DNA from: Clostridiales bacterium | GTDB lineage: Bacteria; Bacillota; Clostridia; Oscillospirales; Oscillospiraceae | Assembly: GCA_004551945.1 (NCBI GenBank) | Contig: SFPN01000013.1 | Coordinates: 67,755 to 131,754 of the forward strand | DNA length: 64,000 nt | Reading direction: 5' to 3' | In this document: positions 59,251 to 64,000 of the stretch, piece by piece | Layout of the letters: each line of letters starts with the position of its first letter | Position numbering within the stretch: position 1 is the first letter of the stretch | Translations under genes and position numbers: made by a program | The notes under the pieces: model-generated | Told to the model about the DNA's origin: nothing | Database searches by the model: none | What the model saw: the letters and a program-made list of their open reading frames with translations, nothing else

Positions 59251-60645
59251 ATGACGATCAAGGAGATGGAGACCCGGTCCGGACTGACCCGGGCCAATAT
59301 TCGCTTCTATGAGGCGGAGGGCCTGCTGACCCCCCAGCGCCGCCCCAACGGCTACCGGAACTACTCGGAGGAGGACCTGGCGGAATTGCAGCGCATCAAG
59401 CTCCTGCGGACTCTCCACCTGACCCTGGAGGAGATTAAGGCGGTTCAGCAGGGCCAGTGCTCCCTGGCCGAGGCCCTGGACCGGAACCTGGTCCGGTTGG
59501 CTTCCGACCAGGTCCAGCTGGCCCGGTCCGAGGCGGTGTGCCGGGGAATGAAAGGGGACGGGGCGCGCTACGACACCCTGGACGCCCCCCGCTACCTGGC
59601 CCAGCTGGAGCAGGCGGCCCAGGCAGGGACCCCGGAGCTGGCCGCCGACCAGCTTCCCCGGGTGCAGGCCCCCTGGCGGCGGTATTTTGCCCGGAGCCTG
59701 GACCTGACTTTGTACCGGGTTTTCTGGTGCGCCCTGTTTCTGGCCCTGAGGTTCCGGGTGTCCGGGGCGAGCCTGGGGTGGAGCCTGCTGCTTTTGGTGC
59801 TGTCCGTGACTACCATGTTCCTGCTGGAGCCGGTGTTCCTCTCCCGCCTGGGCACCACCCCGGGCAAGGCCATCTGGGGCCTTCGGGTGGCGGACCCCGA
59901 CGGGGGACAGCTCAGCTATGCCGACGCCTATCAGCGCACCGGCCTGGTGCTGGTGCGGGGCATGGGCCTGGGAATTCCCATCTACCAGTGGGTGCAGAAC
60001 TTCAAAAGCTACGATGCCTGTGAGAACGGCAAGGAGCTGGCATGGGAGGCGGACTCCGTCCTGGTGCTCAAGGACAAAAAGCCCTGGCGGGTTCTGCTGT
60101 GGGCGGCGGTGCTGGCGGCCCTGCTGGGAGTTGTGGCGGCGCTGCTGCTGTACGCCCAGCTTCCCGACTACCGGGGGGAACTCACCGTGGCTCAGTTCTG
60201 CGAAAATTACAACCACCTGGCCGCAGAGAACGGGATAGACAACGGCTACACCCTCACCAAGCAGGGCTGGAAAGCCAAGCCCCAGCCGGACAACGTCATT
60301 GTGATGGCTGATCTGATGTTTGACGGCCCGCCGGAGATTGCGTTCCAGGAAGAAAACGGCTCTATGACCGGCCTGTCCTTCCATCTGGAGGGGGACATGG
60401 GAACCATGGTCCTGCGGGAGCACCGGGACATTATGTCCCTGGCCATCATCGCCTTTGTCTGCGCCCAGCCAGAGTACCGGACGGAGCTCTTCAACAACCA
60501 GGTGGACCAGCTGCTGGAGGAGATCAGCGGGCAGTTGTTCCCCAGCTTCGACCGGACCCTCTTCGGCGTCCGTATCCTCGGCCGGACTCAGGAGGACGGG
60601 GAGTGGATCACCGTGGACTTCTCCATGGAAAAGACGGAAACCTGA
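59251..60645 (+). CDS. MerR regulator fused to an RDD membrane domain
   Basis: 464 residues. Residues 1-70 are a MerR winged helix (MTIKEMETRSGLTRANIRFYEAEGLLTPQRRPNGYRNYSEEDL), then a short helical part. Residues about 145-275 form an RDD domain: an RR-x-x-AR-x-LD start, two helices, and TTPGKAIWGLRVADPDG. A further membrane helix lies at about 285-308 (LLWAAVLAALLGVVAALLLYA). The last ~155 residues look extracytoplasmic. It would be a one-piece membrane sensor and DNA-binding protein, like ToxR/CadC in layout. AGAAGGAGG precedes ATG 59251. It sits behind its own MerR-type promoter and is not followed by a co-directional gene. Confidence 0.92.
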   Translation: MTIKEMETRSGLTRANIRFYEAEGLLTPQRRPNGYRNYSEEDLAELQRIKLLRTLHLTLEEIKAVQQGQCSLAEALDRNLVRLASDQVQLARSEAVCRGMKGDGARYDTLDAPRYLAQLEQAAQAGTPELAADQLPRVQAPWRRYFARSLDLTLYRVFWCALFLALRFRVSGASLGWSLLLLVLSVTTMFLLEPVFLSRLGTTPGKAIWGLRVADPDGGQLSYADAYQRTGLVLVRGMGLGIPIYQWVQNFKSYDACENGKELAWEADSVLVLKDKKPWRVLLWAAVLAALLGVVAALLLYAQLPDYRGELTVAQFCENYNHLAAENGIDNGYTLTKQGWKAKPQPDNVIVMADLMFDGPPEIAFQEENGSMTGLSFHLEGDMGTMVLREHRDIMSLAIIAFVCAQPEYRTELFNNQVDQLLEEISGQLFPSFDRTLFGVRILGRTQEDGEWITVDFSMEKTET

Positions 60646-60651
60646 TTGCAA

Positions 60652-60682
60652 AAAAAGGAGAGGCGAAAGCCTCTCCTTTTTG
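60652..60682. terminator. Bidirectional terminator
   Basis: Stem AAAAAGGAGAGGC / GCCTCTCCTTTTT with a GAAA loop between the convergent MerR-RDD and transglutaminase genes. Confidence 0.95.
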
Positions 60683-60687
60683 CGTGT

Positions 60688-61821
60688 TTAGTAGGGAATG
60701 TTCACCGTTACTGTGCACATTTCGTCGTTGCGGCTGTACCAGATGGACTGGGTCAGGTCCAGGGCCACGCCGGTGCTGGCGCTGGCGGCCCGGAAGAGCC
60801 GGTGGATCTGGCCCTGTTCAAAGAGGACGCTCGCCGCCTCCTGGTACCCGTCGTCCCCGAACCGCAGAGGGAGCTTGGTCCACCCTTCCCGCAGAGCGGT
60901 CTCCATGGCGGCGGTGATCCCGGCGGGATCGTACCAGCCGAAGTACAGGCCGCTGCGGCGGAGGTAGTTATAGTCCTGGCTGGTGCAGTCGGGCACCGCC
61001 ACCGTGCCGTCCAGGGTGTGGGTGCGCAGCAGGTCCTCCGTGGTCAGGCCGAAGTATTCGTAGGCCGGTCCGCTGGCGGGCTGGCCCCCCTCAAACACCG
61101 GGTCCCCCCAGGTGACATCCATCCAGCAGGGGACCCCGTCCAGCCACATCAGGTTCCAGGCGTGGGTCTCCCCCCCGGCCTGGCCGCTGACGTAGGCGCA
61201 GGGCACCCCCAGCTGGTTCAGCAGGTACTGGGCGGTTTTGGCGTAGCAGCCGCAGAGGCCCTTGCCCTCCACCATGATGTTCACAATGGAGTTGTCGTCC
61301 ACCGCCTGATAGTCGGCGTGGTCGATGATGTACTCGTAGACATGCAGGGCCTTGTCATAGTCCGAGGCCCCCGCGGGCAGACCGGCAAAGCAGTCTGCCG
61401 CCCAGCCGTCGATCTGGGCCTGGGCGGCGGCCCGCTGGTCCGGGTCCATCACATAATTGGGCAGGTAGGCGGCCTCCATGGGGGTGTCCCCTACCAGGGA
61501 GGTTTCAATCTGGCCGGTGCCCGAGAACCAGAACAGCTCCGGGCAGTCCCGGTCGATGGCCCGGATGGCCGCCTGGATCATGTCGCTGTCCGGATAGAGG
61601 TCCTCGATCCGCTCCGCCTGGTCCTGAAGCCCTGACAGCAGCTGGTCGTAAATGTACTGCTCCTGCCCGGTGAGCTGGTCCCGGGTGTACCGGAAGCCGG
61701 CGTCCTGGGAGACATAGTCCTCCGGGGGCGGGTCCACCGCGGCGGCTTCCAGAAGAGAGCAGCCGCTCAGGGCCAGCAGGGCCAGAACCAGCGCAGCCAG
61801 GGCCGGGAGGGCACGTCTCAT
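60688..61821 (-). CDS. Transglutaminase-like lipoprotein
   Basis: 377 residues. A lipoprotein signal is clear: hydrophobic h-region and lipobox LSGC, lipid on Cys21. The transglutaminase/protease core has Cys190 (EGKGLCGCYAK), His220 (ETHAWNLMWLDG) and Asp235 (CWMDVTWGD), the papain-like triad. Such domains crosslink or cut proteins or peptidoglycan-linked peptides at the cell surface; the substrate is unknown. The start at 61821 overlaps the transketolase stop (ATGA), so it is the third gene of that operon. Confidence 0.88.
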   Translation of the reverse strand: MRRALPALAALVLALLALSGCSLLEAAAVDPPPEDYVSQDAGFRYTRDQLTGQEQYIYDQLLSGLQDQAERIEDLYPDSDMIQAAIRAIDRDCPELFWFSGTGQIETSLVGDTPMEAAYLPNYVMDPDQRAAAQAQIDGWAADCFAGLPAGASDYDKALHVYEYIIDHADYQAVDDNSIVNIMVEGKGLCGCYAKTAQYLLNQLGVPCAYVSGQAGGETHAWNLMWLDGVPCWMDVTWGDPVFEGGQPASGPAYEYFGLTTEDLLRTHTLDGTVAVPDCTSQDYNYLRRSGLYFGWYDPAGITAAMETALREGWTKLPLRFGDDGYQEAASVLFEQGQIHRLFRAASASTGVALDLTQSIWYSRNDEMCTVTVNIPY

Positions 61822-62765
61822 GCCTTGCGCGCCAGCGCCCGGCGGACAGCCTGGCAGATGCCGGCGGCGTTCAGGCCGTATTTTTCCATGAGGGCGGCGG
61901 GAGGACCGCTCTGGCCGAAGGTGTTCTGGACGGCCACGGCCTCCATGGGCACCGGGCAGCCCCGGACCACCACCTCCGCCACGGCGCTGTAGAGCCCGGC
62001 GCTGACCTGGTGCTCCTCGGCGGTGACGATGCAGCCGCACTCCTTGGCGGCGGCTAAGATGGCTTCTTCGTCAATGGGCTTTACGGTGTGCAGGTCCAGC
62101 ACCCGCAGGGAGATGCCTTCCTCTGCCAGGGTCTCGGCGGCAAGCTGGGCCTCGTAGACCATGGCCCCGCAGGCAAACACGGCGCAGTCGGCTCCCTCCC
62201 GCACCAGGCGGGCCTTGCCGATCTGGAAGGGGGTGTCTTCGCCGGTGATGAGGGGCACCGCCTCCCGGCCGAAGCGGAAGTAAACGGGGCCGTCGATATC
62301 GGCAGCGGCGATGACCGCCTTCCGGGTCTCCTCGCTGTCACAGGGGGCGATCACCGTCATGTTGGGCAGCACCCGGGCCAGAGCCAGGTCCTCCAGAGCC
62401 TGGTGGGTGGCCCCGTCCGGCCCCACGGAGATCCCCGCGTGGGCCCCGCCGAAGCGGACCTTCAGGTTGTTGTAGCACACGGTGGTGCGCATCTGGTCAA
62501 AGGCCCGGCCGGAGAGGAATACCCCGTAGGTGGACACATAGGGGATCATGCCACCCAAGGCAAGTCCTGCGGCGGTGCCCACCATGTCCTGCTCGCTGAT
62601 GCCCAGGTTCATAAAGTGGTCAGGGTACTGGTCCCGCACCCAGTTGGTGCGGGTGGAGGCGGCCACGTCCGCGTCCAGAACCATGACGTCCTGCCGGTCC
62701 TTGCACAGCTCCAGCAGGCCCAGGCCATAGCCGTCCCGCTGGGGGATCATCTTCACGTCTTTCAT
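61818..62765 (-). CDS. Transketolase, C-terminal subunit
   Basis: 315 residues. The pyrimidine-binding and C-terminal domains of a split transketolase, which moves two-carbon units between sugar phosphates in the pentose phosphate pathway. Visible blocks are the GISEQDMVGTAAGLALGG motif (Glu that activates thiamine diphosphate), HAGISVGPDGATHQALED and the C-terminal TFGQSG. It overlaps the N-terminal subunit gene by 4 bases. Split transketolases are common in Clostridia. A DXP-synthase-like role is less likely given the sequence. Confidence 0.93.
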   Translation of the reverse strand: MKDVKMIPQRDGYGLGLLELCKDRQDVMVLDADVAASTRTNWVRDQYPDHFMNLGISEQDMVGTAAGLALGGMIPYVSTYGVFLSGRAFDQMRTTVCYNNLKVRFGGAHAGISVGPDGATHQALEDLALARVLPNMTVIAPCDSEETRKAVIAAADIDGPVYFRFGREAVPLITGEDTPFQIGKARLVREGADCAVFACGAMVYEAQLAAETLAEEGISLRVLDLHTVKPIDEEAILAAAKECGCIVTAEEHQVSAGLYSAVAEVVVRGCPVPMEAVAVQNTFGQSGPPAALMEKYGLNAAGICQAVRRALARKA

Positions 62766-63586
62766 GCGTCAGCCCCTCCTTTCTCAATTTCCGCCAGGGC
62801 GTCGGCCAGCTCCTGGGCGTTGGGTGCTTTGCCGTGCCAGCCGCACTGGCCCTCCATGAAGGAGACCCCCTTGCCCTTCACCGTCTGGGCGATGATGGCG
62901 GTGGGGCGGCCGTGGGTGGTGCCGGCAATGCGGAAGGCCAGCTCCAGGGCGGCCAGGTCATGGCCGTCGATCACCAGCACGTGCCAGCCGAAGGAGCGGA
63001 ACTTGTCCCCCAGAGGCTCCACCCCCATAATGTCGGCGGTGGTTCCGTCCAGCTGGACGCCGTTGTTGTCAACGATGGCGCAGACGTTGTCTAATTTAAA
63101 GTGGGCGGCGGTCATGGCGGCCTCCCAGATCTGGCCCTCCTGGACCTCACCGTCACCCAGCAGGCAGTAGGTCCGGTAAGGGCGGCCCTGCCGCCGGGCG
63201 GCCAGGGCTAAGCCGTTGGCAATGGACAGCCCCTGACCCAGGGAGCCGGAGGAGCAGTCCAGCCCCGGCAGGCTGGACATGTGGGGGTGCCCCTGAAGGG
63301 GGGAGCCCAGCTGCCGCAGGGTGGGCAGAATGGAGGGGTCAAAGTATCCCCGCCGGGCCAGGGCAGCGTACAGCACCGGGGCGGCGTGGCCCTTGGAGAG
63401 GATGAACCGGTCCCGGTTGGGGTCGTCGGGCCGGTCGGGCCAGATGCGCATCACATCAAAGTACAGGGTGGCGACAATCTCCACCGCGGAGAGGGACCCG
63501 CCGGGGTGGCCGGAGCCCGCCGCGTGGGTCATCTCCAAAATATCCCGCCGCAGCTGGCGGCACAGGACGGGAAGGTCAGCATTCAT
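62762..63586 (-). CDS. Transketolase, N-terminal subunit
   Basis: 274 residues. The thiamine-diphosphate-binding half: HAAGSGHPGGSLSAVEI, SKGHAAPVLYAAL and the cofactor/Mg2+ motif GDGEVQEGQIWEA...VDNN. It pairs with the next gene, with which it overlaps by 4 bases. Ribosome site GGAGGG lies about nine bases before the start. It begins the minus-strand operon of three genes. Confidence 0.94.
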   Translation of the reverse strand: MNADLPVLCRQLRRDILEMTHAAGSGHPGGSLSAVEIVATLYFDVMRIWPDRPDDPNRDRFILSKGHAAPVLYAALARRGYFDPSILPTLRQLGSPLQGHPHMSSLPGLDCSSGSLGQGLSIANGLALAARRQGRPYRTYCLLGDGEVQEGQIWEAAMTAAHFKLDNVCAIVDNNGVQLDGTTADIMGVEPLGDKFRSFGWHVLVIDGHDLAALELAFRIAGTTHGRPTAIIAQTVKGKGVSFMEGQCGWHGKAPNAQELADALAEIEKGGADA

Positions 63587-63622
63587 AAGAAAGCCCTCCG
63601 TTTCACTCAGTTTACTGTGTTA

Positions 63623-63651
63623 AAGGTATCATAGGCGGGGGGAAATGTCAA
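63623..63651 (-). promoter_or_regulatory. Probable promoter for the transketolase operon
   Basis: On the minus strand TTGACA (63651-63646), a 17-base spacer and TACCTT (63628-63623). The minus-35 is perfect and the minus-10 moderate. Confidence 0.6.
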
Positions 63652-63681
63652 TGTGTACGCCTGCCCGACAGGCCCCCACCC

Positions 63682-63706
63682 CTTGGCTCCCCCTCTGGGG
63701 GAGCTG
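63682..63706. repeat. Intergenic palindromic repeat, copy C
   Basis: The 25-base core is identical to copy A at 27903. It is followed by other short palindromes (CCCAGTGCGC-ACACTGGG near 63735) and no gene up to the promoter at 63851. Confidence 0.78.
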
Positions 63707-63850
63707 GATTCGACCGAAGGGAGAAGACTGACACCCAGTGCGCACACTGGGCGTGCTGTGCAGAGGGCGGGACGGACGTGGAGGGTATCCAGGCGTTTCG
63801 AGGGCACGCACGAAACCTGTGGTTTCACTCCCTAAAATTTCCACCTCCCG
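63707..63850. other. Gene-free spacer
   Basis: Between the repeat and the last promoter I see only short palindromes, one of them CCCAGTGCGCACACTGGG, and no reading frame with a ribosome site. The whole gap from 63587 to the window end has no supported gene. Confidence 0.6.
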
Positions 63851-63879
63851 TTGAAAAACCCCGGTTAACATACTATAAT
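63851..63879 (+). promoter_or_regulatory. Promoter reading out of the window
   Basis: TTGAAA (63851-63856), a 17-base spacer and a perfect TATAAT (63874-63879). The AT-rich 120 bases after it contain no start codon with a ribosome site, so the gene it serves lies beyond 64000. Confidence 0.78.
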
Positions 63880-64000
63880 GGTATTGATATCAAAGAACCC
63901 CAAAGACTAACTATTAGAAGTCAAGTCTAAAACATGTGGTATGGCAAGAAATTGGAGACGGTTTAAAAAGGTATAACAAAGCTGACGCCCGTTTGGACGC

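Overview
The window is a GC-rich, almost entirely coding stretch of bacterial chromosome. Gene order and content point to a spore-forming, high-GC Firmicute of the class Clostridia, probably an Oscillospiraceae relative such as the Flavonifractor/Pseudoflavonifractor group. The clues are yqfC-yqfD (sporulation), a meso-DAP type MurE, HPr with the Gram-positive regulatory Ser46, a tRNA-Trp T-box leader, a YbxF-rpsL-rpsG-fusA-tuf cluster, an FtsZ/dcw cluster in Firmicute order, and intergenic palindromic repeats of the kind common in gut Oscillospiraceae. The species assignment is inference. No rRNA or tRNA genes, insertion sequences, prophage or CRISPR arrays were seen.

Layout: 1-1.6 kb holds the end of citrate synthase and two small membrane proteins. 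1.7-9.3 kb is a sporulation/ribosome-maturation/repair operon: yqfC, yqfD, phoH, a ybeY-era fusion gene, a small yqzL-like ORF, recO and mutS2. 9.4-13.4 kb has HPr, uvrC, rsmD, coaD and a coiled-coil protein. A K+/H+ antiporter (minus strand) is divergent from a reduced dcw cluster (15.3-27.9 kb: rsmH, ftsL, ftsI, murE, mraY, ftsW, murG, murA, ftsQ, ftsZ; no mraZ, murF, murD, murC or murB). 28-31 kb carries a SLOG protein, an ECF transporter S component, DNA polymerase IV and a DUF1294 protein. 31.0-35.9 kb is the str region (L7Ae-like, S12, S7, EF-G, EF-Tu), where the S7 gene appears broken. 36-42.6 kb has MscS, a DUF4830 protein, an RsuA-type pseudouridine synthase, a PucR/CdaR-like regulator, ftsE, ftsX, a 40-residue membrane peptide and a CtpA-type protease. 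42.7-49 kb has greA-lysS, a Ktr/Trk potassium uptake pair, a SpoU methyltransferase and dprA. 49-55.5 kb has topA, trmFO, plsX, acpP, rnc and a DUF4430 protein. 55.5-60.7 kb is the most accessory-like part: T-box-controlled TrpB2, an ECF sigma operon and a MerR-RDD membrane regulator. 60.7-63.6 kb (minus strand) is a split transketolase with a transglutaminase-like lipoprotein.

Functionally the window is dominated by envelope growth and division (dcw cluster, ftsEX, murA/murG), translation and RNA maturation, DNA repair and potassium/osmotic homeostasis (antiporter, KtrAB-like uptake, MscS). Most operons have readable sigma-A promoters with 16-18 bp spacers and Rho-independent terminators. 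The features most worth a second look are the S7 gene with about 49 nt missing and a frame break, the fused YbeY-Era protein, the membrane-tethered MerR-RDD regulator with a textbook 19-bp-spacer operator, the ECF sigma operon with a matching autoregulatory promoter, and two small uncharted ORFs at 6011 and 41220.
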